NCBI GenBank assembly: GCA_963636105.1
Contig: CAVHIG010000010.1
Location: 1 to 40,337, forward strand
Reading direction: 5' to 3'
From: CAVHIG01 sp963636105
Lineage (GTDB): Bacteria > Bacillota > Clostridia > Peptostreptococcales > Anaerovoracaceae
Length of the DNA stretch: 40,337 nucleotides
The translations under genes and the position numbers were made by a program. Positions 31,187 through 40,044 of the stretch are shown here, piece after piece. Each line of letters begins with the position of its first letter. Within the stretch, counting starts at the first letter, position 1. The notes under the pieces were generated by a model. It saw only the letters and a program-made list of their open reading frames with translations, did not search any database and was not told the origin of the DNA.

Positions 31187-32476
31187 CTATCTCAGGTTAT
31201 AGAATGCCGACATACCCGCATACTGTCCGGAAGTATCCAGCATCTCCTCAATTCTGAGAAGCTGATTATACTTCGCAATTCTGTCAGTTCTTGAAAGCGA
31301 ACCTGTCTTTATCTGACCCGCATTGAGTCCTACTACGATGTCCGCGATAGTCACATCCTCAGTCTCGCCGCTTCTGTGCGATACAACAGCCGTATATCCG
31401 GCCTTCTTTGCCATCTCAATAGCATCGAAGGTCTCTGTCAAAGTACCGATCTGATTTACCTTGATAAGAATAGCATTTGCCACGCCAAGCTCAATACCCT
31501 TCGCAAGTCTCTCTGTATTTGTAACAAAGAGGTCATCTCCTACAAGCTGAACCTTCTTGCCGAGCTTATCTGTCAAAAGCTTCCAGCCTTCCCAGTCGTC
31601 CTCTGCAAGTCCATCCTCAATTGAAATGATAGGATACTTTGAGCAAAGCATCTCATAATAAGCTACCATCTCCTCAGCGGTCTTGGATACGCCCTCGCCC
31701 TTGAGCTCATAAAGCTTCTTCTCCGTGTCATAGAACTCAGATGCCGCGATATCAAGCGCGATTCTTACGTCCTCACCAGGCTTATATCCAGCCTTTTCAA
31801 TAGCCTCGATAATAACCTGAATAGCTTCTTCATTTGTGGAAAGGTTTGGAGCAAAGCCGCCCTCATCGCCTACTGCTGTATTCATGCCCTTTGCCTTGAG
31901 CACGCTCTTAAGATTATGGAATACCTCAGCACCCATTCTCAAAGCCTCACGGAATGTAGGAGCGCCTACAGGCATGATCATGAATTCCTGAATATCTACG
32001 GTATTATCCGCATGCGAACCACCGTTTAAGATGTTCATCATAGGAGTCGGCAGAGTCTTGCCGTTTACGCCGCCCAGATACTGGAAAAGCGGAAGTCCTA
32101 CGTAATTTGCCGCTGCGTCTGCTGCTGCCATGGAAACGGCGAGGATAGCGTTTGCGCCGAGCTTTCCTTTATTTGGAGTACCGTCGAGGTCGATAAGGAG
32201 CTTGTCAAGTCCAACCTGATCAAGTACATTATATCCTATAATCTCCTCTGCGATTATATCATTTACATTTGCCACTGCTTTCAGAGTGCCCTTACCGAGG
32301 TATCTGGACTTGTCACCGTCTCTGAGCTCTACAGCCTCATGTACGCCTGTGGAAGCGCCCGATGGTACGATTGCTCTTCCCATAGTGCCATCCTCAAGGT
32401 AAATCTCCACTTCTACTGTAGGATTTCCTCTTGAATCCAAGACCTCGCGTGCTACTACATCTTCAATAAATGACAT
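31187..32476 (-). CDS. eno: Enolase
   Basis: Converts 2-phosphoglycerate to PEP. The 429-residue protein has the N-terminal AREVLDSRGNPTVEVE, GASTGVHEAVELRDGD, GGSHADNTVDIQEFMIMPVGA, the metal-binding ISIEDGLAEDDWEGW and LVGDDLFVTN, and the signature ILIKVNQIGTLTET and SHRSGETED. Length and motifs are standard. It is the last gene of the deoR-tpiA-eno unit, 63 bases after tpiA, and ends before a terminator. Codon use looks more AT-leaning and uniform than in its neighbours, as expected of a highly expressed gene. Confidence 0.98.
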   Translation of the reverse strand: MSFIEDVVAREVLDSRGNPTVEVEIYLEDGTMGRAIVPSGASTGVHEAVELRDGDKSRYLGKGTLKAVANVNDIIAEEIIGYNVLDQVGLDKLLIDLDGTPNKGKLGANAILAVSMAAADAAANYVGLPLFQYLGGVNGKTLPTPMMNILNGGSHADNTVDIQEFMIMPVGAPTFREALRMGAEVFHNLKSVLKAKGMNTAVGDEGGFAPNLSTNEEAIQVIIEAIEKAGYKPGEDVRIALDIAASEFYDTEKKLYELKGEGVSKTAEEMVAYYEMLCSKYPIISIEDGLAEDDWEGWKLLTDKLGKKVQLVGDDLFVTNTERLAKGIELGVANAILIKVNQIGTLTETFDAIEMAKKAGYTAVVSHRSGETEDVTIADIVVGLNAGQIKTGSLSRTDRIAKYNQLLRIEEMLDTSGQYAGMSAFYNLR

Positions 32477-32539
32477 CTTAATTCCTCTCTTTCTTTTCTA
32501 TCTATCATTTTATCATTTTTAATCTATACTTTCTGCTTA

Positions 32540-33286
32540 TTAAAAATCTATAATCTGCATGAAATCCGTGGCCTTGAGGCTTGCACCGCCTACAAGCGCG
32601 CCGTCGATCTCATCCATATTCATGATATCTGTCGCGTTTGCCGGCTTTACACTGCCTCCGTACTGAATAATGACCCTGTCCGCAATCTCCTCGTCATAAA
32701 GGGCTGCTATCACGCTTCTGATATGACCGCACATCTCATTTGCCTGCTCCGGTGTCGCGGTCCTGCCCGTGCCTATCGCCCATACCGGCTCATAAGCGAC
32801 CACAAGCCTTGCGACCTCCTCCCCGGAAATACCCGAAAGCGCCGCCGTTACCTGCGCCGTTACCACTTCAAGAGCCTTACCCTCGTCTCTTTGCGAAAGC
32901 ACCTCGCCCACGCAAAGAATCGGAGTGATACTCGTCTCAAAGCATTTGTGAAGCTTTTTATTCACTGTCTCGTCAGTCTCGCCGAAATACTGCCTTCTCT
33001 CGGAATGTCCGATAATGCAATAGTCCACGCCTATCTCTGTGAGCATCGCCGCGGAAACTTCGCCGGTATATGCGCCCTCGTCAGCGTAGTGCATATTTTG
33101 AGCGCCCACGCCTATTCCTGTGCCTTTAAAAGCCTCTACAAGAGCGGATAGCTGCGTGTAGGGTGCGCAAATGGCAGTCCTCACATCGGTATCCTTGTAG
33201 AGATTTTTGAATTCTGCCGCAAATTCCAGGGCTTCCTTTGTGGTCTTATACATCTTCCAGTTGCCCGCAATAAACGGAATTCTCAT
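32540..33286 (-). CDS. tpiA: Triosephosphate isomerase
   Basis: Interconverts dihydroxyacetone phosphate and glyceraldehyde-3-phosphate. The 248-residue barrel begins MRIPFIAGNWKMYKT (catalytic Asn and Lys), continues with IGHSERRQYFGE (catalytic His), VVAYEPVWAIGTG (catalytic Glu and flexible loop 6) and IIQYGGSVKP (phosphate site). The start is ATG 33286 with AAGGAGG upstream; the longer frame beginning at 33325 overlaps that site and is rejected. It lies 22 bases after the deoR-type regulator. Confidence 0.98.
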   Translation of the reverse strand: MRIPFIAGNWKMYKTTKEALEFAAEFKNLYKDTDVRTAICAPYTQLSALVEAFKGTGIGVGAQNMHYADEGAYTGEVSAAMLTEIGVDYCIIGHSERRQYFGETDETVNKKLHKCFETSITPILCVGEVLSQRDEGKALEVVTAQVTAALSGISGEEVARLVVAYEPVWAIGTGRTATPEQANEMCGHIRSVIAALYDEEIADRVIIQYGGSVKPANATDIMNMDEIDGALVGGASLKATDFMQIIDF

Positions 33287-33308
33287 TTTATTTTTTTCCT
33301 CCTTTTGG

Positions 33309-34070
33309 CTATACAATAAAAACATTTACACCGTTTTCCTTGAGAAATTTTGCATATCTCTCGTCTACTTCCTTATCGGTGATGAGATTTTGCACAGAGC
33401 CCGCGTCGGCGTATTTTACAAGGGCTTTTTTGCCTATTTTGCTAAAGTCTGCCGCGATGAAGGTGTCTGTGGAATGCTCCACTACGAATTTCTTTCGCTT
33501 GCATTCCCAAGGTGTATCCTGCGCGGCTCCGCCTTCTATGCTGTATCCCGTAGCCGCAAGGAAGGCCTTGTCGATATTGAAATTGCTCGGAAATTCTGTA
33601 TCCCAGGCCATCTCAATGGAGTAGGATTCTTTATTCAACCTGCCTCCCAAAATGTACACGCTCAAGCACTCATGCTTCATAGCGCTATTTGCGACTGCAA
33701 GGTTCGGAGTAAATATGGTCACGCTCTTTTCCTTGAGGAAGTCCACCATACCGGAAACGGTCGTACCCGAATCTATATATATGATGTCGCCATCCTCTAC
33801 AAAAGAAGCAGCCTTTGCCGCAATTCTTTCCTTGCCGCTTTTATTCATAGCAAGTCGGCGCTCATAAGTCTTGGCCTCGTTGTTTTCCTTATCGCCTATA
33901 GACTTTGCGCCGCCGTATACCTTCTGAATTTCGCCGGCTTTTACAAGTTCACTGATATCTTTGCGCGCTGTATTCATAGCAATAGAAAAGTGCTCGCAGA
34001 TCTCCTCCATCGTCACGATTCCCTTTTCATCTATGAACTTGCGCATATCCAATAATCGGCCTTTTCTCAT
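33309..34070 (-). CDS. DeoR-family transcriptional regulator
   Basis: A 253-residue DeoR/GlpR-type repressor. The N-terminus is a winged helix-turn-helix (about 5-60, GIVTMEEICEHFSIAMNTAR then KDISELVKAGEIQKVYGGA); the rest is the sugar-phosphate-sensing DeoRC domain with the conserved IYIDSGTTVSGMVDFL and the lower-lid DFSKIGKKALVKYA. DeoR proteins usually bind a phosphorylated sugar. It is the first gene of a unit with tpiA and eno, so a glycolytic intermediate as ligand and control of these genes is a reasonable inference. The start ATG 34070 has AGAGGCAGG upstream. Confidence 0.93.
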   Translation of the reverse strand: MRKGRLLDMRKFIDEKGIVTMEEICEHFSIAMNTARKDISELVKAGEIQKVYGGAKSIGDKENNEAKTYERRLAMNKSGKERIAAKAASFVEDGDIIYIDSGTTVSGMVDFLKEKSVTIFTPNLAVANSAMKHECLSVYILGGRLNKESYSIEMAWDTEFPSNFNIDKAFLAATGYSIEGGAAQDTPWECKRKKFVVEHSTDTFIAADFSKIGKKALVKYADAGSVQNLITDKEVDERYAKFLKENGVNVFIV

Positions 34071-34117
34071 AATGCCTGCCTCTTCTTTTCTCTAATTTTG
34101 TACTATTCGATTCTACT

Positions 34118-34146
34118 ATTTTACATTTTCTTTGCTATAAAGTCAA
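34118..34146 (-). promoter_or_regulatory. Sigma-A promoter of the deoR-tpiA-eno unit
   Basis: On the minus strand TTGACT (34141-34146) and TAAAAT (34118-34123) are 17 bases apart, about 48 bases before the DeoR start. AT-rich half-sites TAGAATCGAATAG lie just downstream and could hold the operator. Confidence 0.7.
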
Positions 34147-34201
34147 CCAAATCTGCAACTCTTATGCAACAATCCACGTCTCCTTTATCGGCTCTACCGG
34201 C

Positions 34202-35389
34202 CTATCTTGTGAGCTCGCACAGGTAGCTCAGCGGGCAGTCGCTGCTTTCCTCTATCGCATTCAGCAGAGCTGCCACATCACTATTTTTGCTTTCACTAAG
34301 CGCATCAAGCTCCGAGAAAAGTGTATCAAAGATTGTACTTGTATATCCAGGCTCAAGCGTGACAACATCACAGTCCCAGAGATCATATTCTTCCATCATG
34401 TCATTTTCGGCATCAGATAGTGTACCGACCTCGTCCACAAGGCCAAGCTCAAGCGCCTGATTTGCGGAATATACTCTTCCATCCGCAATTTCCTTAACCT
34501 CGGCTGTACTCATATCTCTTCCTTCAGCTACAATTCCGACAAATTGCTCATAGGCCTCATCGACAAGGCTCTGATAAATAGCCTGCTGTTCCTCAGTCAG
34601 AGGCTCCACAGAGCTTCCCATGGCCTTATTTTTACCGGATGTGATGGTCTGCGTCTTTATTCCGTATTTTTCAAGGAGCCCGGAGATGTCATAGATCGTA
34701 CCTATTGTCACGCCAATGGAGCCCGTCCAGCAGTTTCTGTTTGCGAAGATTTTGTCGCAAGGAGCGGATATGTAGTAACCGCCTGATGCAGCCATTTCGC
34801 CCATGGCCGAGTATACCGGGCAGCCTGTCTCTTCCTGATATTCCTTTATCTTGAAATAGAGCTCATCGCTTTCATATACACCGCCTCCCGGGCTGTTTAC
34901 AAAGAATATGATGCCGCGATTGTTTGAATCATTCATAAGCTCGTCGATTTTGTCAAGTGTCCATGAATGCTGGTATTCTCCGGAGCCATTGCCCTCCTGT
35001 ATCGTGCCTTCCACATTGAGAACCGCGATATATGGTGAGTCCGGAGCTACAGTCTCCTCCTGCGAATCGCTTATTACGAGTGATTTTGTGACCGAGCCTC
35101 CGAGCTGGCTGCATGAGACTCCGAGGAAGATGACTACCGCAAGTATTATGCCCAGGATTATGAGCGCGTTTCGGAGAGAGTGGCTATGCCCGGACGCCTG
35201 TCCCTGCGCCGAGCCTGCGCCGTTTCCGCGGCCGCTTCTCTTTTTTAGCTTGCTTGCGTCGTAGTAGCGCACACCGTCCTCATCCGGCTCGCTTACGAGT
35301 CTGTCTTCTCTGTCTTCCGGCTCGCTATTTCCGGAATTTGCTTTTTCTTCTATATTTTCCTTAGGGTCCTTTTCGAAATTTTCATCCAT
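34202..35389 (-). CDS. sppA: Signal peptide peptidase SppA
   Basis: A membrane serine protease that degrades cleaved signal peptides. The start is ATG 35389 with GGAGGAGGG upstream, giving 395 residues. An unusually long, charged, disordered N-terminus (about 1-70) precedes one membrane segment (about 74-92). The protease domain has the family's catalytic serine in GEMAASGGYYIS (about 201) and the lysine of SGKNKAMGS (about 251-258), with FVNSPGGGVYESDELY before them. The single-domain size is that of Gram-positive SppA. It is divergent from the GntR operon. Confidence 0.94.
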   Translation of the reverse strand: MDENFEKDPKENIEEKANSGNSEPEDREDRLVSEPDEDGVRYYDASKLKKRSGRGNGAGSAQGQASGHSHSLRNALIILGIILAVVIFLGVSCSQLGGSVTKSLVISDSQEETVAPDSPYIAVLNVEGTIQEGNGSGEYQHSWTLDKIDELMNDSNNRGIIFFVNSPGGGVYESDELYFKIKEYQEETGCPVYSAMGEMAASGGYYISAPCDKIFANRNCWTGSIGVTIGTIYDISGLLEKYGIKTQTITSGKNKAMGSSVEPLTEEQQAIYQSLVDEAYEQFVGIVAEGRDMSTAEVKEIADGRVYSANQALELGLVDEVGTLSDAENDMMEEYDLWDCDVVTLEPGYTSTIFDTLFSELDALSESKNSDVAALLNAIEESSDCPLSYLCELTR

Positions 35390-35423
35390 TCTCTTTTCCC
35401 TCCTCCTGTTTTCTTTACTGATT

Positions 35424-35452
35424 ATCCTACTATATCCCGCGTGATTTTGCAA
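35424..35452 (-). promoter_or_regulatory. Candidate sigma-A promoter of sppA
   Basis: On the minus strand TTGCAA (35447-35452) and TAGGAT (35424-35429) are 17 bases apart, 35 bases before the sppA start. Confidence 0.45.
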
Positions 35453-35536
35453 GCAAATGGTCGGGATTTATGTACGCTGTATCCGGCGGGTAAGGCTTGC
35501 GGAATATCCATGATAAAAATTTTTTCAAAAAAACTG

Positions 35537-35566
35537 TTGACAGTGTGCTATGTCACATAGTACACT
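35537..35566 (+). promoter_or_regulatory. Promoter with embedded operator of the GntR-ABC operon
   Basis: A perfect -35 TTGACA (35537-35542) and -10 TACACT (35561-35566) lie 18 bases apart. The interval 35542-35566 is itself a palindrome: AGTGTGCTATGT, C, ACATAGTACACT, with 11 of 12 arm bases matching. A dimeric repressor bound here would block RNA polymerase. The downstream gene is a GntR-type regulator, so autorepression is the likely mode. Confidence 0.8.
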
Positions 35567-35660
35567 TAGAGTGCAAGGAGCTGCGGCGCAACCGGAAAAA
35601 ACGAAGGGCCTGCGCAGTTTCCGCAAACGCAAAAACAAACGAAAGGGGGATCGCATATAT

Positions 35661-36044
35661 ATGTTTCAGCTTGACCTGAAAAGCCGAAAATCCATCTACG
35701 AACAGATAGTGGACAACTTCAAAGAGCTGATTATTTCGGGCATCCTGGCCGAAGACGAAAAGCTGCCTTCAGTCAGAGAGCTATCCGCATCGCTCACAGT
35801 CAATCCAAATACCGCGCAAAAGGCTTATCGCGAGCTTGAGCGGCAGGGCTACCTCTACGTCGTGCCCGGCCTTGGCACCTTTGTGGCTAAGCAAGGCGCG
35901 CGAGAGATTGACCAGGCCTATCTGTCCGAGACCAAAGGCAAAATCTCAGCAGCCCTAAAGGAGCTCACCTACATGGGCCTATCGCGCGATGAAATAAAAA
36001 AAATACTTGAAGAATTACTCACGGAAGGAGGAGACGCCAAATGA
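35661..36044 (+). CDS. GntR-family regulator, YtrA subfamily
   Basis: A 127-residue repressor. The N-terminal winged helix is typical (QLDLKSRKSIYEQIVDNFKE, then KLPSVRELSASLTVNPNTAQ, KAYRELERQGYL and GLGTFVA). The short C-terminus of about 50 residues with two helices and no ligand domain defines the YtrA type, which commonly controls an adjacent ABC transporter. The start ATG 35661 follows AAAGGGGGA; the longer frame from 35550 overlaps the promoter. Its stop overlaps the start of the ATPase gene (ATGA). Confidence 0.94.
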   Translation: MFQLDLKSRKSIYEQIVDNFKELIISGILAEDEKLPSVRELSASLTVNPNTAQKAYRELERQGYLYVVPGLGTFVAKQGAREIDQAYLSETKGKISAALKELTYMGLSRDEIKKILEELLTEGGDAK

Positions 36045-36952
36045 TCAAGATTACAAAAGTAAGCAAAAGCTTCGGCGGCTTCAAGGCACTCGATGAGCTT
36101 GACATCAATGTCGCAAAGGGCTCAATCTACGGCCTTGTCGGCACAAACGGCGCAGGCAAGACCACCATCATAAAGCATCTGACCGGCGTGCTCAAGGCCG
36201 ACAGCGGCTCCATCACAATCGAAGGAAAGGACGTCTACGACAATGAGGAGATAAAGCGCCGCATGGGCTTCATCCCGGACGACCTGTACTTCTTCTCATC
36301 CTACAACCTAAAGGAAATGTCCGGCTTCCTGAAAAAGCTCTACCCGCATTGGAATCAGGAGCGCTTTGAGCACATGTGCGAGCAATTCGGCCTCGACAGG
36401 AAAAACAAGCTCTCACGCTTTTCAAAGGGTATGCAAAAGCAGGCGGCCTTTATACTCACAATGTCGACCATGCCCGACTACCTCATCCTCGATGAGCCTA
36501 TCGACGGCCTCGACCCGATCATCAGAAAACTCGTCTGGAAGTACATCGTCACGGACGTGGCCGAGCGCGAGATGACGGTTCTGGTCTCCTCGCACAACCT
36601 TCGCGAGCTTGAGGGCATCTGCGACTCCATCGGCATCCTTTCAAAGGGTCATATGATGATAGAGCGCGACCTCGACGAGCTGAAAAGCGACATTCACAAG
36701 GTGCAGGTGGCGTTTCCAAAGGATCTTGCGGAAACGGCGAAGGAGGCCTGCTACGCGTCGCTTTGCGTACTTCATCGGGAATCCCGCGGCACGGTGGATC
36801 TTCTCATAGTGCGCGGAAAGCGCGAGCTTGTGGAAGCTGCCATAAATTCCCAAAGCCCGCTGATTTTCGACCTTCTCCCGCTCTCGCTGGAGGAAATATT
36901 CATTTACGAGTTAGGAGGTGCTGACAGTGAAATCCAAGGCATCGTATTTTAG
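36041..36952 (+). CDS. ABC transporter ATP-binding protein (YtrB-like)
   Basis: A 303-residue ATPase with Walker A GTNGAGKTT (34-42), the signature region LSRFSKGMQKQ (about 127-137), Walker B YLILDEPIDGLDP and the H-loop VSSHNLRE. The C-terminal third is the regulatory tail common to exporters of the YtrB/EcsA group. It is translated in overlap with the GntR gene and overlaps the permease start, so all three form one operon. In Bacillus such operons respond to cell-wall antibiotics; the substrate here is unknown. Confidence 0.93.
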   Translation: MIKITKVSKSFGGFKALDELDINVAKGSIYGLVGTNGAGKTTIIKHLTGVLKADSGSITIEGKDVYDNEEIKRRMGFIPDDLYFFSSYNLKEMSGFLKKLYPHWNQERFEHMCEQFGLDRKNKLSRFSKGMQKQAAFILTMSTMPDYLILDEPIDGLDPIIRKLVWKYIVTDVAEREMTVLVSSHNLRELEGICDSIGILSKGHMMIERDLDELKSDIHKVQVAFPKDLAETAKEACYASLCVLHRESRGTVDLLIVRGKRELVEAAINSQSPLIFDLLPLSLEEIFIYELGGADSEIQGIVF

Positions 36953-38873
36953 CCTGTCCCCTGCGATTATAAAGGAAAACTTCAGAAGATTCTGGGCGCT
37001 GCCTGCCCTGGCCTTCCTTGTGTACTTCCTTTCGGGCATATTTCCACTGCTCATGTCGTACAATGACCTGAATCCAATGGCGTCCATGATTCAGAGCATT
37101 TTGAATAACCAATACTTCTTCTACATGGGTCTGTCCCTGATAGTCCCTGTCGCGGCTGCCTGCGTCTGCTTCAAATACATGAATCAGCCCGCCTCGGCGA
37201 CATATATGAATTCCCTGCCGCTCTCGCGCGCAAGGCTCTTCAACAGCAATTTGCTGTCCGGGCTTTTGATGTCACTTGCGCCTATGCTTCTCACAGGGCT
37301 CGTGCTTTTGCTCATTTCAAAGCCGACCTATTACACCTTCTGGCTCGACGGCGAACTTGTCACGGATGACGCGGCCGTAAACCTCTTTGCGCGCGCGGAC
37401 ATTTTGGCATGGATGGCTCAAGGCATAGTGATGATACTCTTTGTGTACGCGGTCGCGGTCTTTGCGGGTCTTGTCTGCGGAAACGTCGTAGTGCACGTGC
37501 TTGCGTCGTTTTTCTTCTTATTCGTGGCGCCTTTGATGTATCTGGTACTGAGTATGTACTTTGACCATTACATCTTCGGATACTGCGGCTTTGATGATGA
37601 TCTGCTCTCAGAGCTTTCGGCGTGGATATACGCGCTGCGTGGTGACGGATATACCGACATGCTGCTTGTAATTTACATAGCTGTATCGATTTTACTTATC
37701 GTGATATCCGCCCTGCTCTATCAGAAGCGCAAGATGGAAAGAGCGGGAGACGCTGTCACTGTAAGCTTTATGATACCTGTAGTAAACTATATAATAGCCT
37801 TCCTTGGAATGACTCTCATGGGCTTCTTCTTTGATGGGCTGAAGGGCGGCTACTTTGGAGCGTATTTCTACGCCGGGCTTGTCGCGGGCACGCTCATATT
37901 CTTTACCATAGGCAGGATGATAGTTCTCAAGACTCCACGCATCTTCAATAAAAAGACGCTCAAAAGCCTTGGAATATACTGCCTCATCGTAGTTGTATTC
38001 TTTGCGGTGATGCTGCTTGATCTCACTCACTACGGAAATTACGTACCGGACAGCCCGAAGCAGGCCTATACAAGTGCGCTCACGGCAGGATACGTCGGGC
38101 GCTATGACACAGGTTCCGGCAGCATATTTTCAGATGAAGGCTTTACCTTCAAGGATGCTGAAAATGTCGCGCTTGTCACGGCCTTTCAGCAAAGCATAAT
38201 AGACAATGCGGGCAGCTTAAAAAATCAGAGCGCCTATGACGCGGCGAATCCGGACAATACGGGCTGGCGCAATGTGAGATTTTCATACAGTGAAAACGCT
38301 ACGGATTACATAAGGGAGTACTATCTTCCTTTGAAATTTCTTGAAGGAAGCGAAGAGCTTGCGCAGCTCTTTGATTCTGAGGAGTTCAGAAGCCATTTTT
38401 CCTTTGAAAATATAGACAGGGCTTCTATTGTGGAAATCGTTTTGCAGGAGACCTCCAAAGTCAGTGATGGCGGTGAGGCGAGCGAGGCTTCAGGTGATGC
38501 CGCACTGAGCGGGGATGGAAACGAAAGCTCCGCTTTACAGGAGCCTTCTGACTGCGATTTTGAAGATACCGTGTATTATTCGAGTGATGTCTCACTTGGC
38601 AAGGATGAATATGAGAGCTTCCTCGCGGCCAGGGAGGCTGATTTTGCGGAAACGACCTACAGCGAGTACTTAGACGAATCAAACATCATCGGCAATTACT
38701 ATATCTATAGTGAAGAAAAGCCTTCATCCGGCCGTGCAGCTGATGTTCTCTCATATTATCTCGACGACTATATCCTCAAAAGCGACACGCATACGCTCGA
38801 GTGGATCTCCGAGCATGGATATAAGCTGAATGTCCTCGCAGTAAGAGTAAGCTACGACGCGTCGGATTTGTAG
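36927..38873 (+). CDS. ABC transporter permease with C-terminal extracytoplasmic region
   Basis: A 648-residue membrane protein starting at GTG 36927, with AGGAGG at 36913-36918. About eight or nine hydrophobic segments lie in residues 25-375, including two near the N-terminus (FWALPALAFLVYFLSGIFPL and LIVPVAAACVCF). After a last segment around residue 350-370 follows a roughly 270-residue hydrophilic part, acidic and Ser/Gly-rich in the middle, likely outside the membrane. This matches permeases of YtrC/D-like exporters but the long soluble end has no recognised domain. It ends before a strong terminator. Confidence 0.88.
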   Translation: MKSKASYFSLSPAIIKENFRRFWALPALAFLVYFLSGIFPLLMSYNDLNPMASMIQSILNNQYFFYMGLSLIVPVAAACVCFKYMNQPASATYMNSLPLSRARLFNSNLLSGLLMSLAPMLLTGLVLLLISKPTYYTFWLDGELVTDDAAVNLFARADILAWMAQGIVMILFVYAVAVFAGLVCGNVVVHVLASFFFLFVAPLMYLVLSMYFDHYIFGYCGFDDDLLSELSAWIYALRGDGYTDMLLVIYIAVSILLIVISALLYQKRKMERAGDAVTVSFMIPVVNYIIAFLGMTLMGFFFDGLKGGYFGAYFYAGLVAGTLIFFTIGRMIVLKTPRIFNKKTLKSLGIYCLIVVVFFAVMLLDLTHYGNYVPDSPKQAYTSALTAGYVGRYDTGSGSIFSDEGFTFKDAENVALVTAFQQSIIDNAGSLKNQSAYDAANPDNTGWRNVRFSYSENATDYIREYYLPLKFLEGSEELAQLFDSEEFRSHFSFENIDRASIVEIVLQETSKVSDGGEASEASGDAALSGDGNESSALQEPSDCDFEDTVYYSSDVSLGKDEYESFLAAREADFAETTYSEYLDESNIIGNYYIYSEEKPSSGRAADVLSYYLDDYILKSDTHTLEWISEHGYKLNVLAVRVSYDASDL

Positions 38874-38897
38874 CTCTTGCTGCGACATCTTAATTTG

Positions 38898-38933
38898 AAA
38901 GCCTCGAAGGCCATTCCTTTGAGGCTTTTTTTT
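38898..38933 (+). terminator. Intrinsic terminator of the GntR-ABC operon
   Basis: AAAGCCTC (38898-38905) pairs with GAGGCTTT (38921-38928), with inner AAGG/CCTT, and is followed by eight T. Confidence 0.9.
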
Positions 38934-38951
38934 AGCCAGTAATGATTTTTG

Positions 38952-38980
38952 TTGACAAGAGTGACTTTTCGGTATATAAA
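38952..38980 (+). promoter_or_regulatory. Sigma-A promoter of the acyltransferase gene
   Basis: A perfect -35 TTGACA (38952-38957) and TATAAA (38975-38980) are separated by 17 bases, about 40 bases before the start codon. Confidence 0.8.
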
Positions 38981-39027
38981 TAGCCTTGCACGATATTTCG
39001 GCCGAAGAAAGGGAAAAGACAAGCAAA

Positions 39028-40044
39028 ATGAATACCCCGGAAAAAAACTACAACCTGGAGCTTATCCGCATGTGCTCCTTTATGATGGTGGTTTTGATAC
39101 ATGTCACAAATTACTATTGCCGCGCCTACGGGCAAATCAGCCTCGATGAGTACATTTTCGCGATGGCGCTCGACAACATCGCCAGAATCAGCGTGCCCTG
39201 CTTCTTTATGCTCACCGGCGCCCTCCTTCTCGGCAGGGAAGAGTCCCTTGAAAAGCACGCAAAAAGGCTCCTGCGCTTTCTGATCGCAAGCATAGCGTGG
39301 AGCCTGATTTACTATATATGGAATCGCTTTGTGATGCACTCTCACTATGATGTGCCCATACTCTTTGAACCTATGGAGCAGCATCTCTGGTACCTCTATG
39401 CCATGATTGCGATTTATCTTGTTCTGCCCTTTTATCAAGTTATGTGCCGTCATCTGAATGCCGCGGCGGAAAGAGCTCTCCTCGTGATAATCACCCTCGC
39501 CGTAAGCTTCAATTATCTGGCAAGCTTTGTGCGTCAGGAGGCCTATTACGATCTGCCGCTCGTAGGCGACAGGCCATATATGTTTTACATTTTTGTAGGA
39601 TATTACCTCTATAAGTATCGGCGGAAACTGCCGGGTCGCAGGCTCATCGCCGCGCTGCTATTTGCGCTGTGCATGCTTTTCAACATGGGGCTTACGCTCT
39701 ACCGCACCATAGCTACCGGAGCTTATTGGGACAGGATGATGGAGTACGCAAATCCGGTGCTTGCATTGGCCGCGGCTATGTTCTTTTGCCTGCTCATGAA
39801 CATGCGCGACGGGAAATGGCTGCCTGGGCCGTTTACGCAAAAGCTGATCAATCTTTTCTGCGGCTGCTCCTTTGGAATCTATCTCTCGCATATCTTATTT
39901 TTGGACACATACAAGCGATTTATAAAGGCCGCCGACATCTCAGCCTACATAGCCATACTGCCCCTGACAGCCGCGATTATCCTGCTGTCCTTCGCCTTCG
40001 TATGGCTGCTGCGCAAGACAAAGCCCGGCCGCGCGATTACCTAG
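39028..40044 (+). CDS. Membrane acyltransferase, acyltransferase-3 family
   Basis: A 338-residue integral-membrane protein of the acyltransferase-3 (OatA/WecH-like) family with about ten membrane segments. The family's N-terminal pattern is present: NYNLELIRMCSFMMVVLIHV (catalytic-region Arg and His), then SVPCFFMLTGALLL and FLIASIAWSLIYY. It probably O-acetylates a cell-surface glycan or lipid. There is no C-terminal SGNH domain. ATG 39028 has GAAAGGGAA about 12 bases upstream, a weak site. It is a lone gene with its own promoter; its TAG stop overlaps the first arm of a structured element. Confidence 0.9.
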   Translation: MNTPEKNYNLELIRMCSFMMVVLIHVTNYYCRAYGQISLDEYIFAMALDNIARISVPCFFMLTGALLLGREESLEKHAKRLLRFLIASIAWSLIYYIWNRFVMHSHYDVPILFEPMEQHLWYLYAMIAIYLVLPFYQVMCRHLNAAAERALLVIITLAVSFNYLASFVRQEAYYDLPLVGDRPYMFYIFVGYYLYKYRRKLPGRRLIAALLFALCMLFNMGLTLYRTIATGAYWDRMMEYANPVLALAAAMFFCLLMNMRDGKWLPGPFTQKLINLFCGCSFGIYLSHILFLDTYKRFIKAADISAYIAILPLTAAIILLSFAFVWLLRKTKPGRAIT

